From Gymnorhina tibicen (lineage: Eukaryota > Chordata > Aves > Passeriformes > Artamidae), in NCBI GenBank assembly GCA_013399875.1, contig VXAZ01007605.1, positions 48,217 to 112,216 of the forward strand: a DNA stretch of 64,000 nt, in the 5' to 3' direction. Shown here piece after piece: positions 22,601 to 51,715 of the stretch (the first letter of the stretch is position 1; each line of letters starts with the position of its first letter). The notes beneath the pieces are model-generated. The model was given only the letters and a program-made list of their open reading frames with translations. It searched no databases and had not been told where the DNA came from. A program made the translations under genes and the position numbers.

Positions 22601-22825
22601 AAAAAAATCCTCCAAGGGTTCCTGGGCACTTTGGGAGGTGTAAACTGGGACCTGCTCATGCCCAGAGCTGCCCAGACTGCACACAGAGCTCCCTGCGGAA
22701 TTCCAAGGATCCATCTAACTCCTGTCCTTCTCCTTCTCTTGCAGGGTTCAGCTCCCATCCTGGTAGTCATGGTGATCTTACTAAATATCGGAGTCGCCAT
22801 TTTGTTTATTAACTTTTTCATCTAA
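7551..22825 (+). CDS. JPH3: Junctophilin-3, 3' part (join 7551-7675, 12607-13526, 22745-22825)
   Basis: Junctophilins tether endoplasmic or sarcoplasmic reticulum to the plasma membrane. N-terminal MORN repeats bind the plasma membrane and a C-terminal helix anchors in the reticulum. JPH3 is the brain-enriched member. Three exons in the window encode 374 residues plus stop: the end of the alpha-helical region, the divergent region, and the transmembrane anchor. The MORN-repeat exons are to the left of the window. Diagnostic stretches are [83 protein letters not shown] and the anchor [20 protein letters not shown]. All three junction phases agree and the frame is open. The strong match to vertebrate JPH3 as I remember it, rather than JPH1, JPH2 or JPH4, decides the paralogue. 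It converges with KLHDC4 downstream, the conserved vertebrate arrangement. Confidence 0.97.
8161..8312. repeat. TTCC then ATCC microsatellite
   Basis: About 45 bases of CCTT units are followed by about 100 bases of CATC units with CCTC interruptions. One strand is almost purely pyrimidine in the first half. The high copy number suggests length polymorphism. Apparent Pro/Ser/His-rich and Lys/Glu/Gly-rich open frames on the two strands are only translations of the repeat. Confidence 0.97.
9368..9560. repeat. 34-bp minisatellite
   Basis: The unit begins GGGATCCTGGGTGCTGGCTG and is followed by CCCCCCTCGTTC. Two units near 9476-9543 are essentially identical and flanking units are diverged. Traces of GGGTGCTG continue to about 9660. 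It lies inside a JPH3 intron. Confidence 0.9.
9788..9822. repeat. Short GCATCCCCGG tandem repeat
   Basis: Roughly 10-bp units of GGGCATCCCC are repeated about three and a half times. It is a minor GC-rich repeat in a JPH3 intron. Confidence 0.8.
11978..12222. repeat. Compound minisatellite (GTGATCCCAGTGGCACCCA units)
   Basis: Units alternate between GGTGATCCCAGTGGCACCCA-like (21 bp) and GGTGGTCCCAGTGACACCCA-like forms joined by GCACAGAC or GCACACCC spacers, giving a higher-order pattern. It ends about 385 bases before the large JPH3 exon. The antisense reading gives an artefactual Trp/His/Cys-rich open frame. Confidence 0.9.
12607..13526 (+). CDS. JPH3: JPH3 large exon, divergent region
   Basis: The acceptor CCCCCAAAG precedes GGCTCGAATGCC and the donor is ACG before GTGAGTG. 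Two bases complete the split Gly codon, then 306 codons follow. This is the cytosolic divergent region between the alpha-helical segment and the membrane anchor. Near-invariant blocks at both ends ([40 protein letters not shown]) flank a variable middle rich in Arg, Ser and His (about 12900-13150). Several Ser/Thr-Pro sites occur around [15 protein letters not shown], and an acidic EEDSGD stretch lies near the end. No frameshift or in-frame stop is seen. Confidence 0.97.
14768..14859. repeat. 23-bp tandem repeat, four copies
   Basis: Four contiguous 23-base units of CTCTCTGCCTCCCTGTCCAT plus GGG start at 14768, 14791, 14814 and 14837, with only a few substitutions. It lies in the last JPH3 intron. 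Confidence 0.93.
17160..17870. promoter_or_regulatory. Intragenic CpG-dense block (candidate CpG island)
   Basis: CpG dinucleotides are clearly more frequent here than in the flanking intron, with runs such as CTCCCGCGGGGGAGG and CGGAGCCCGGCTCAGCG. The block is in the last JPH3 intron, away from known exons. It may be an internal CpG island, possibly an alternative or antisense promoter, or simply GC-biased intron. No TATA box or exon was identified. Confidence 0.4.
19685..19770 (+). mobile_element. CR1 LINE 3'-end fragment
   Basis: Short sense CR1 tail: GGAATGAGATGGTCCTCAAG, GTCCCTTCCAACCCAAACC, ending TTCCGTGGTTCC. It lies in the last JPH3 intron. Confidence 0.75.
20622..20868 (-). mobile_element. 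CR1 LINE 3'-end fragment
   Basis: Antisense CR1 of a different subfamily: ATCACAGAACCACGGGATCA, GACTCCACCACTGCTCTGG, AATATCCAATCTGAACCTCC and the GATTCCTCTTGCCCTGTTGC block. The copy at 51450-51715 is of the same type. Confidence 0.85.
21841..21890. repeat. 18-bp tandem repeat
   Basis: Nearly three units of GCCAGGGATGGATGAGGT. It is a small repeat in the last JPH3 intron. Confidence 0.85.
22117..22252 (-). mobile_element. CR1 LINE 3'-end fragment
   Basis: Antisense CR1: TGGAATGGCTTGGGTGGGAA, GGTCCTTAAAGCTCATCCC, GGCTGCTCCAAGCCCCATCC, AACCTGGCCTTGGACGCTTC. It lies about 490 bases upstream of the terminal JPH3 exon. Confidence 0.85.
22745..22825 (+). CDS. JPH3: JPH3 terminal coding exon, membrane anchor
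   Basis: The acceptor TTCTCTTGCAG precedes codon GGT in frame 0. It encodes 26 residues beginning [16 protein letters not shown] and ending FINFFI, then TAA at 22823-22825. This hydrophobic C-terminal segment is the reticulum-membrane anchor typical of junctophilins and makes the protein tail-anchored. Confidence 0.98.
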   Translation, partial: GSAPILVVMVILLNIGVAILFINFFI

Positions 22826-22871
22826 CTCAAGACTGTCTTGTTTGCAAAAATAACAGTTACATGTATGAATG

Positions 22872-22982
22872 GGGGAAAAAAAAAACCCGACAAAAACCAC
22901 AAAACAAAACAACAACAAAAAAAAAACAAACCAGAACCAAACAACAACAACAACAAAAAAAAACCAACAACAAAAGGGAAAA
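22872..22982. repeat. A/C-rich simple sequence in the JPH3 3' UTR
   Basis: Repeated AAC and AAAAC units such as CAACAACAACAACAAAA. The low-complexity tract begins 47 bases after the JPH3 stop codon. Confidence 0.85.
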
Positions 22983-24166
22983 GATCCTAACTCGAACTGT
23001 CCTCTGACAATTTCCAAGTCTTTTCACAGAAGAACAACAAACGATCGAGTCTCACTCACAGTTTGCCTTTTTTCCTGGGTAATGTTTTTTGGATTTTAGC
23101 CAAAATTCTTTGCTTGTATAACACTATGCTGTGTGGCATGGCAAAATGCTATCAACACTCTGCCCCCCCAACACTGGGAAGGATGAGAAGGAATCCCAAC
23201 TAAAGAAAAAACCTCGTTTCCCTTCCCCTCACCCCTCCCGCCCCCCCCCACCCCAAAAATATTGTCTTTGTAACAACAGCAACGAACCCCAAAATGGAGA
23301 CGAGAGGAGGGGACCACGGGGAGAGTTTGGGTGGAGCGAGGACGGGATCTGGGATGCTCCGGGCTGAGTTTCCCAGGGAAATCCGCTGCAGCTTTAATGC
23401 TGAATGGGAGAGAAAAGCCAACCCGGGCTTTTCTCCCTTTGGGAATGGAGGAGTGCTGCCGTGAGGAGGAGGAGGAGGGAAGGAGCACGGGGAAGGAACG
23501 AACCCTGTCTGGGTGGGAAAATGGGAGAGCAGGCCCCATTTTGATCTTTGTTTTTAAACCCAAAATTGGCTTTTTTGCAAAATCCCTCGGGGCAGGGGCG
23601 GGGGGGATAGGGAACGCGAGGTGTGAGCAGCAGCCCCACCACCCTCCTGCCCTCACTCCTCCTCCCCAGGCTGCTCCTCACCCGTGGCAAGGCTGGAAAA
23701 CCACCCAGAGCTACTTTTAATTCCCAGCCGGTTTCTCCTGGCTACAAATGCGTACCTGGATTCACCCCCCCACCCCCCAAAAAAAAAATCCCAAACCCCT
23801 GGAGGCACCTCCAGCAGCACGGACGGAGCGGCTGATGGTGCTGTGCCGGTGAGGAGCATCCCAGCCCATCCCAAAACGCGTGCACAGGGGAGCAGGGTGG
23901 GGAGGGACAGGGGACAGAGGGCTCAATTCCAACCCACCGAGGACGACAATAAAACAAAACCAAGCAAAAATCCGACTGTTTCCCCAAGGCACCCGGGGGA
24001 GGAGCACCTGGAGCACGTCCCAGAGAGGAGGGAGAGGGTGGTGGGTTTGTCTCTTTACATCTTGCTGTGGACTGTTTCAGACATCATGCTTGGGCTCTGA
24101 GCATGTAGTATTTTGCACTTTGTAATGCAGGATGTATATTCCAGCTTCCAACATGTCCCTGTATTA

Positions 24167-24260
24167 TAAAAAAAAAAAAAAAAAAAAGGAAAAAAAAAAG
24201 GGAAAAAAAGGAAAAAAAAAGGAGAAAAAAAAAGGAAAAAAAAAAGAAAAAAAAGAAAAT
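24167..24260. repeat. A-rich purine tract
   Basis: More than 90 bases of A runs broken by GG or GGG. It is prone to internal oligo-dT priming, so cDNA ends mapped here need not mark a real cleavage site. Confidence 0.9.
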
Positions 24261-24416
24261 CAAACCAAACATCATTGGCAATGGCAGCCTCTAAGGATGT
24301 ATTTTCTTTCTTTTTTTTTTTTTCTATGTCACTTAATTTGTTCGTTTCTACCATCTTTGTACTATGCCTGCCTTGATTTTGTCCCCTCCCCGTCCCCACG
24401 GATAATCTGCATACTC

Positions 24417-24422
24417 ATTAAA
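24417..24422 (+). terminator. JPH3: Candidate proximal poly(A) signal (ATTAAA)
   Basis: ATTAAA occurs in ACTCATTAAAGATGCC, followed by a GT-containing stretch. It is the common variant hexamer and a plausible proximal JPH3 end. Confidence 0.5.
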
Positions 24423-24871
24423 GATGCCGTATCCCTGTTCTGAGCTGTCCTGGTCCCAATCACACGGCGTGGTCTCAGCTCCGTTCCTCGGAAGGGGCTT
24501 TCCCCAAGCTCCCGTCCCCTCTCCCCACGGTGCTCCAGCACCGCCAGCTCCACCGGCTCCTTTGGGATTTGGCAGGGCCAGGGACCAAATCCCACCCTCG
24601 CTGTCCCCCCCTGCAGCTCCAGGCGGCAGGAGAAGGGTGCAGGAGGGTGGCAGCTCCCGAGGGGGGAGGGGGGGGTGGTGAGACCCTCACAGGAGATTTT
24701 GGGGGTGGGGAAGGAGGGAAAAGCCCTCCTCGACATTCACATCCAGAGTTGTTGGATACAGCCCGGACTCGTGGACTCAGCTTTGCTTTGCTTCTGTTTT
24801 AGCTGTTTCTCTGCTACCTTTTCAGCAGATTTCTTATTACACTGCACTGGATTGCTATATTTTTAACCAGA

Positions 24872-24877
24872 AATAAA
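24872..24877 (+). terminator. JPH3: Candidate main poly(A) signal (AATAAA)
   Basis: AATAAA sits in CCAGAAATAAACTAAGG, followed 25-60 bases later by T-rich sequence. It is the best match to the end of the JPH3 transcript. Confidence 0.6.
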
Positions 24878-26485
24878 CTAAGGATTAGAGCATGTGCCAG
24901 TTAAATTCAGTTCTTTTCCTTACATGGTCTGATTCCCTCCTGTCGCAGTTTTGCTTCCTCTTTTCCTTCCTTTCCCTTTCCAGGCACAGGGCTATGGGTG
25001 GACAGGGGAAAGGATAATTTTGAAATTCCATTTTGCACAGTAACTGTCCATCATCTTCCCACCTCTTCCTTTTTTTGTGTTGTTTTGGATTTTCCTTTTG
25101 GCTCCTTAGTCATCTTTTCCCCCCCCCCTCCCCTCTTCAACGGTTGCTGCACACTTGAAATGAACCAAAAAACGACATACTGGGATTGCAGCCTTGGGAA
25201 TTCACCCCCGGGGTTTGGAATTCTGCTTCCACTCTTCGGAAAGACTCTCGAGGACTCTTCTTTTGGTGCATGACACAAAGGTCCTGTCAGGAGCAGGTTA
25301 AACAGAGCCCTGCAGACACAGATATTTAGATATCTCTGAAACAGCACCAAAATGCCTCTTGTTATCCATCAAATAAAAGGGCTGGTGGTTTCCTGACTGG
25401 ATTTTTCCCACTGGTGCCTGCCTAGTTATTCCTGCTCTTGCCCCTGGACCAGCACAAACCCAGCTTGGATTTCCCAGCTCTCTGTTCCACTCGGTCAAGC
25501 TGAGGTTTGCTCGGTAGGAAAGACAGCCACGGCCTAATATTAATTGGCTCCCAACCCACATGGTCCAAAATAATGATTCCTTCCTTAATCCCGGGCAGTT
25601 GAGCAATTTGTCTCAGTTCTGGGCTTTTCACATTTGCCCAAGGCCAGAAATATTCCTGAGAAGTATTCCAGAGAGAGAGGTAATTCAGTGTATTTCCCTG
25701 TCTTACGAGCCTGGCTCCTGCAGATCCACCTAAGGCCCATTAAAATGCCCATCAAGGTGGGCCATAAATCCATGGAAATTATCCAGACCTGCTGCTTTAT
25801 GTCCAGGCTGGCAGAGGCACCTGGACAGCTGAAGGTTTGGATCATTTTTTCAGGCTGCACTGGAATTTTTACGTTCTGACAGCACGAGGAGAGGCTGGGA
25901 CAGCAGAGCCACTGGGAAGGGGGAATTTGGGAAGGGAGATGTGGATCCCACCTGTGTGAGAGGCACCGGCCCAGCGCCGCATCCTTGGGAAAAGCAAGAA
26001 GGAAGGAAGACAAACGCCCTGTGCCACGTCAGCTTCCCCCCAGCCCATCTGGTGTCTGGGTTGCTGTACCCGAGACCCAGATTCCAGCACTCTCCAGGGC
26101 CCGAGCTTCCAGAGATCCCGAGCTGTGGCAGCATCTCTGCCAGGAAGTGCTGCCGGGAAAACACAGCCCGACTGCAACAGAAGGGGAGGAGCGACAGGAG
26201 AAACAGGGTGGGATCGATGGTGAAGGGCTTAATTGAGACCGAAGGACTAATTACACATCCTGGCAGCTTTGGCAAGGCGAGGCAGGATGGGAAGCAGGGA
26301 TTTTTGGAAGCTGTCACACAGAGAGAGCGACTCCAGAGGGTTGTGCTAAGGCAGGATGGAGCAGGGATGGGATGGGATTCCTGAGCTGGGCCTGGGGGTT
26401 TGCACGGAACAGAATCCTGGCAGTGGCAGCTCTTCCTGCTTTAGGGGAACAGCTCAGCTCCTGAATGACTGCATCAGCTGTAGGA

Positions 26486-26690
26486 TCATTGAGTCATGGA
26501 ATGGCTTGGAAGGGACCTTAAAGCTCACCCCATCCCACCCCTGCCGTGGGCACCTTCCACTATCCCAGGGTGCTCCAAGCCCCATCCAGCCTGGCCTTGG
26601 GCACTGCCAGGGATCCAGGGGCAGCCACAGCTTCTCTGGGTAACTGTGCCAGGGCCTCCCCACCCTCACAGGGAGCGGAAAATCCCCCAA
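26486..26690 (-). mobile_element. CR1 LINE 3'-end fragment
   Basis: Antisense CR1: GAGTCATGGAATGGCTTGGA, GGGACCTTAAAGCTCACCCC, GTGCTCCAAGCCCCATCCAG, GCCACAGCTTCTCTGGGTAA, ending at CCACCCTCACAGGGAG. Confidence 0.88.
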
Positions 26691-26776
26691 AACTTTGCAC
26701 AGAAAGATGTGGACTCCCCCAAGCGAGAGGACAACGGGGTGAGCGACTGAGCGAGCACCAGGAATTCCTTCCCAGG

Positions 26777-26837
26777 TTATCAATAAATGCTTTGTTTTCT
26801 CCTTTACTCGATTATCAATAAAGGCTTTGTTTTCACC
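26777..26837. repeat. Two-copy 26-bp repeat carrying AATAAA
   Basis: TTATCAATAAATGCTTTGTT at 26777 recurs as TTATCAATAAAGGCTTTGTT at 26812, an offset of 35 bp. Each copy has a poly(A) hexamer followed by T-rich sequence, so the pair could serve as distal poly(A) sites or be the remnant of an LTR or other retroelement end. Confidence 0.75.
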
Positions 26838-27514
26838 TCTCACCTGTTATTTCGTGGGGAAGGTCCCTCCCTGCCAGACATGTTTTCATCTCACCAATTA
26901 AAGCTCCCTGTCAGCTCTATCTAATCTTGTTCCGTCCTAATTAGCCCGGCGGATCCCAGCCCCGCTCTCCCAAGAGCTGCATCCCCGGGGATGGCCCTGC
27001 CAGAGCAATACCCAGGGCACCTGGAATTCCCTGCACGAGGACAGCCAGTCCTGGTGGCACCTTGAGGCGCCACTCGGTTGCTGCAGCACCCACTTGGATC
27101 CCATCTGTCGTCCCCAAGGACACAGCACTGCTCTGCTGGGAAGGAAGCGATGCCTCGAGGAGAGGGGCTGAAACAAATCCTTGGATCAGCCCACTCCCTC
27201 CCGGCCTCAGCAAGGTCTGCAGGCAGGAATTTCACTGGTCGTGAAGAGTTCACTTGCAGGACATCTGGGCCAATAGGGGGAAAATCTGAACTGGGAGATT
27301 CCACAAAGGCAAAACTACAGTGAACACGGAAAAGGATGAGGTTTCTGTGATGTGCATCTCACAGGTAAGGCAGGAAAAGGATTCCCAGGTTTTTCCAGGC
27401 ATCTCAGAGCTGCTGGTGCGCTTTACGCTGCCTGCAGATCTCACAGCAGGAACTGCAGTCCCTCTTCCACACAAGGAGAAAAGCTGGGATGGGATTTAGT
27501 GAGCCAAACAAGAT

Positions 27515-27869
27515 GATGTAACCAAGTCCGTTTATTGTAGCAACCCTCGGAGACACGTCCCGGCCCCAGTCGGGAATTTGGGACCAGTGAACCACTGTCG
27601 TGTGCAGTTTGTCTGGACAGACCCCAACGGACCTTGGAACAACAAAGTGGGTGTTGCACAGCCCAACCTCAGCAGAACAAGTGCTAGGACAGCAATCCTG
27701 TTCCTCAGGACCCTCCCACAGCACTCCCAGGAGTAACAGCACATCCAGAGCATCCATGCGGGACAGTCAGCCCAGAGACCCTGGGAGCTGGGAAAGGCCG
27801 GAGCGCCAGGACGGACATCAGGCTGAGCTCCCAACGCGTTCCTTCCCTCCTGGAGCAGCCTCGGGACAC
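27515..27869 (-). other. KLHDC4: KLHDC4 3' UTR
   Basis: Sequence after the TAG at 27870-27872 on the - strand, running to just past the AATAAA at 27531-27536. It has no open extension of the KLHDC4 frame. The cleavage position is inferred. Confidence 0.65.
27531..27536 (-). terminator. KLHDC4: KLHDC4 poly(A) signal (AATAAA)
   Basis: On the - strand AATAAA lies in CTACAATAAACGGACTTGG, about 335 bases after the stop codon. It is the first canonical hexamer downstream of KLHDC4. Confidence 0.7.
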
Positions 27870-48300
<20,431 letters not shown>

Positions 48301-48359
48301 CCCTCCCCTCACACAAAATGGCCCCCCCTCAGGGGAGGGCAGGCGAGGACATGGGGGGC

Positions 48360-48620
48360 ACAGGCTCGAGGGGAGGCTCAGGCTGGACGAGGGGACGGCA
48401 GCAATGGCCATAAACTGAACCACAACAAGTTCCACCTCGGCGTGAGGGTGGCAGAGCCCTGGAACAGCTGGCCCAGGGAGGTTAAGGAATCTCCCTCTCC
48501 GGACACATTCCAACCCCACTTTGGATGCGTGCCTGTGTCACCTGCTCCAGGTGGTCCTGCTTTGGGCTGGATGATCTCCAGAGCTCCCTTCCAACCCTAA
48601 ATATTCCCTGATTCTGTGAC
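48360..48620 (+). mobile_element. CR1 LINE 3'-end fragment
   Basis: Sense CR1: GGCAGCAATGGCCATAAACT, ACAACAAGTTCCACCTCGGC, AGAGCCCTGGAACAGCTGGC, GGATGATCTCCAGAGCTCCC, TTCCAACCC and a CTGATTCTGTGAC end. It reaches further 5' than most copies here. Confidence 0.88.
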
Positions 48621-48647
48621 GAGGATCGATTTATTCACTTGTTAAAC

Positions 48648-48826
48648 ACTGGAAGGGGCTGCCCAGAGAGGTTTGGAGTCCCCATCCCTGGAGATGTCCA
48701 AGGAAGGGCTGGAGGTGGCACTCAGTGCTCTGGGCGGGTGACGAGGTGGGGATCGGGCACAGCTTGGACTTGGTGATCCTGGAGCTCTTTTCCACCCTCA
48801 GTGATCCTGGGATTCTGTAATTCCAT
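48648..48826 (+). mobile_element. CR1 LINE 3'-end fragment
   Basis: Sense CR1 immediately following the previous copy: AAGGGGCTGCCCAGAGAGGT, GTCCCCATCCCTGGAGATGT, CTTGGTGATCCTGGAGCTC, then GGGATTCTGTAATTCC. The internal GACGAGGTGGGGATCGGGCA block matches the 5030-5325 copy, so both belong to one subfamily. Confidence 0.88.
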
Positions 48827-51105
48827 CACCTGAGACATGAGACCAGGCCTGGGGGAGGCCCTGTGCAGAGATAAAATAAAAATAAGCCACGGGCAGAATT
48901 CCCCGGGGATTGGGGCGCTGTGCAAGTGTTTTCATTTCCAGCGGCAAACTTTTGGGAATGGGGTTTATCCAGGCCACTCTCCAAGTCCTGAGTTGTTGGA
49001 GAGCCAATGTAAGTACAGGCACTGTCAGGTGATGCCGGGCAGCATTTTTCCCTCAGTGATGGGGAAGGAATAATGATGATTTACATGGTGTTTCACGCAG
49101 GTGCTGAGCCCAGGGAAAACTCCTGGGAAAACAGCTACTTGAGCACCTAAGGGTGTAAATAGGGGTTGAAATACATCTTTCTTGAAATACATCTTTGAGC
49201 TGCGCATCAAAATCGCCCCCATGATTGTTTCTTGCAGAGCAGAAGGAATACAATCATTATCTTTTCCACTAAATTCCCGCAAAACCCCTCACTGCCTGGA
49301 AGCAGGGTGGTTTTCTCCACCCCAAACCAGCGAGGATCTCCACTAAGGCACAGCTCAACACCCACCGAGTTATCCCAGACATCCAGCACGTGCCACGGAG
49401 TTGCAGGACGGATCCTTTGCTGTGAACATCCACCTGCTCTTGAACCCGGGATCAGGGAAGCACAGGCCCGGAGCACGGAGGGAAGAGCTGGGGAAGTTAT
49501 TTTGAGGTTGCGGAAAACGCACGCCGTGAGCAGCACTTTGTTTTTCTGTTCGTTCTCAAAACACTGCGGTTCCAGCTCAAGCTGCAGCGTGTCCGTGTTT
49601 ACGTGCAGGAAGGGGAACAGAAACTACGGAGGCACCGGGTCAAGTGAGTGGGACAATTGCAATTCCCAGATGTGGGAGCTCTGCCGAGTTCCCTGACACT
49701 ACAAACGGGCTCGGAAGTTTCCCCGCTGCTCCTCGGGCTTCAACCTCAAAAAGACACCAGTGTGTGAAAACACGTCCCCTCCTGGTGTCTGCAGGTCAGC
49801 AATTCCTCTGGGTCCGGATCTTCCAGCACTTTTTAGGGGGGCTTTGAAACGAAAAAACTGCGTTTTTAGGAAATGAACCCTCAAAGTCTTCACCTGCTGA
49901 GGGAGCGAGAAGTTTTTCACCTCTTGCACGTCCAGCCCCACTCACCCCTTTTTGGTGCTTCGTCATTCACGGATATTTCCATGAGTTCGGAGATTCTCCA
50001 AGCTCAGCTCGCTTTCTCACCCCTTTCTTTTCCGTGTTTCTGGTGCAGTTTCGGATGTGCGGGGTCGTTCGGAGCTGGCTGCCCCGCGGGGCAGGACGCT
50101 GCTGGTGTGAGTTCTCTGATCTCTTGAACTGCCCAGCCCGGTTTCTCACGGGGGATGGGAGAAGGGAGGGCGGGGGGCACAAGCAAAGCTTTGCGCTGCA
50201 CTTTGGGAATGCAAAGCACGACAGGAGCGTGAAGCAGGGCGGGAATTCCTCAGGGATAAACACAGCCCTGCTCCGCTGTTGAGGAGTTGCTGTGTCCACC
50301 ATGGGGACTTAAGGGATGAGTCTGCCTCAAAAGGATGAGGGTAAAGATGAGACTAAAGACCTGAGAGCACCAGCATGCCCTAAAACATCAATTTGAGACT
50401 CCAGCACTGACTTAGGTGAGCTCTTTCCACAAGCTTCCCATCAGCCAGGATGGGAAAGGCCACTCCACGTTCCCACAGTCCCACCAACATCTGCACACAG
50501 CTGGCAGACAGCTGTGGCTCCGAGCTGGGGCGCACACACACACAGAGCTCCCACGCCCCGATGTCCCACACTCCTTTCTGTTGTGTCTCAGGTTCGGTCC
50601 CTGCTTTGTTTGGAGGAACATAAGCTGGACTTTGGCTGTGCTTGCACATTTCGTGCTCTGAAGTCGTCCCGTGCTGTTGTCTCTGGCAGCCCCTCTCCGG
50701 CTCTGACCTATACAAAGCCCACGTGGTTCGACTTTGTTATTTCTTTACAGTCTGGAATATGCTCATTCAACAGGATGGTAAATCCAGCTGTATCAGCAAA
50801 GTAAAGAATAACAGGCATGAAAGCCTCAGAAAAGGCTCAAAAGCTTTTTCCCACAAGTCTTCTTTGTGTGCTCTAACACTTGATTTATGTTTCCCTTGTT
50901 AATGCTTTCCGAAGCCAGTAGCAAGGAAGGACTTAATGCCACAGATTAAGCGGGAGGACATGCTGACAGCACAGGAACTAAATCAACCAAAAAGGCATTG
51001 CAGTGGTTGGAATTGCTGGTGTTGGACCTGTCTGTATGGAAAGAGGAGGATAAAGATAAGCCCTGCAAACAGAGAGAGCTGCGGGGCTGCTGATGGGGAG
51101 TGTTT

Positions 51106-51262
51106 CATGGAATCATGGAATGGTTTTGGTTGGAAGAGATCTTAAAAACCACCTCATCCCACCCCCTGCCATGGGCAGGGACAACGTCCACTATCCCAGG
51201 TTGCTCCAAGCCCTGTCCAGCCTGGCCTTGGACACTTCCAGGGACGAGGAGTCCAACCACGC
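51106..51262 (-). mobile_element. CR1 LINE 3'-end fragment
   Basis: Antisense CR1 retaining two tail units (ATGGAATCATGGAATGGTTT), then GAGATCTTAAAAACCACCTC, GCCATGGGCAGGGACAACGT and CAGCCTGGCCTTGGACACTT. It is well preserved. Confidence 0.9.
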
Positions 51263-51449
51263 TGGTGGGATGCACCACAGCGGGAGTTCGGAGCGCTGCC
51301 AGGGAACACAAACTCATGGCAGTGACATCTGGGAACACGGGGGTGTCAGAGAAGTTCAGCAGAGCCAGGGCTCCGAGTGCCCTGGGACATGTCAGGATGC
51401 TCAGGAAAAATAATTTTCTTTTTTAACTGCTCTGTGGTAAAAACCCCAG

Positions 51450-51715
51450 AAAATCATGGAATTGTTAAGGTTGGAGCAGGCCTTTAAGATCATCAAAGCA
51501 GCGCCACATTCACCGCTAACCACGTCCCCAAGTGCCACGTGCACATGGTTTTCACACACTTCCAGATATGAGGACTCCACCACTGCCCAGGACAGCCTGT
51601 TCCAGGGCTTGACAACCCTTTCCATGAAAAAATGTCCCCAGCATCCAATCTAAACCTCCCCTGGCAAATCCTGAGGCCATTTCCTCTCATCCTGTCACTG
51701 GAAGCAGCTTCACGC
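51450..51715 (-). mobile_element. CR1 LINE 3'-end fragment
   Basis: Antisense CR1: AAATCATGGAATTGTTAAGG, GCCTTTAAGATCATCAAAGC, CACGTCCCCAAGTGCCACGT, GAGGACTCCACCACTGCCC, ATCCAATCTAAACCTCCCCT, ending CCTCTCATCCTGTCACTGG. Confidence 0.92.

Larger units (their letters stand above)
13527..22744 (+). other. JPH3: JPH3 last intron
   Basis: This 9.2-kb intron runs from GTGAGT to CTTCTCTTGCAG. It contains a 23-bp tandem repeat (14768-14859), a CpG-dense block (about 17160-17870), CR1 fragments (about 19685-19770, 20622-20868, 22117-22252), an 18-bp repeat (21841-21890) and an AT-rich island near 19160-19330. I see no supported internal gene. Confidence 0.85.
22826..24895 (+). other. JPH3: JPH3 3' UTR
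   Basis: The 3' UTR follows the TAA at 22823-22825. It carries an A/C-rich tract (22872-22982), a GC-rich middle, a stretch around 24055-24165 that looks like conserved UTR (for example TGTAGTATTTTGCACTTTGT), and a long A-rich tract (24167-24260). Candidate poly(A) signals are ATTAAA at 24417-24422 and AATAAA at 24872-24877. The exact cleavage site is inferred. Confidence 0.65.
24896..27514. other. Region between the convergent JPH3 and KLHDC4 3' ends
   Basis: No coding exon is supported. The region holds a CR1 fragment (26486-26690), further + strand AATAAA hexamers (25372-25377, 26782-26787, 26817-26822) and a 35-bp-period duplication containing two of them. The JPH3 3' UTR may extend into it if distal signals are used. 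Confidence 0.6.

Noticed and set aside
24132..24443. Lys-rich open frame in the JPH3 3' UTR
   Set aside because: It translates the A-rich low-complexity tract.
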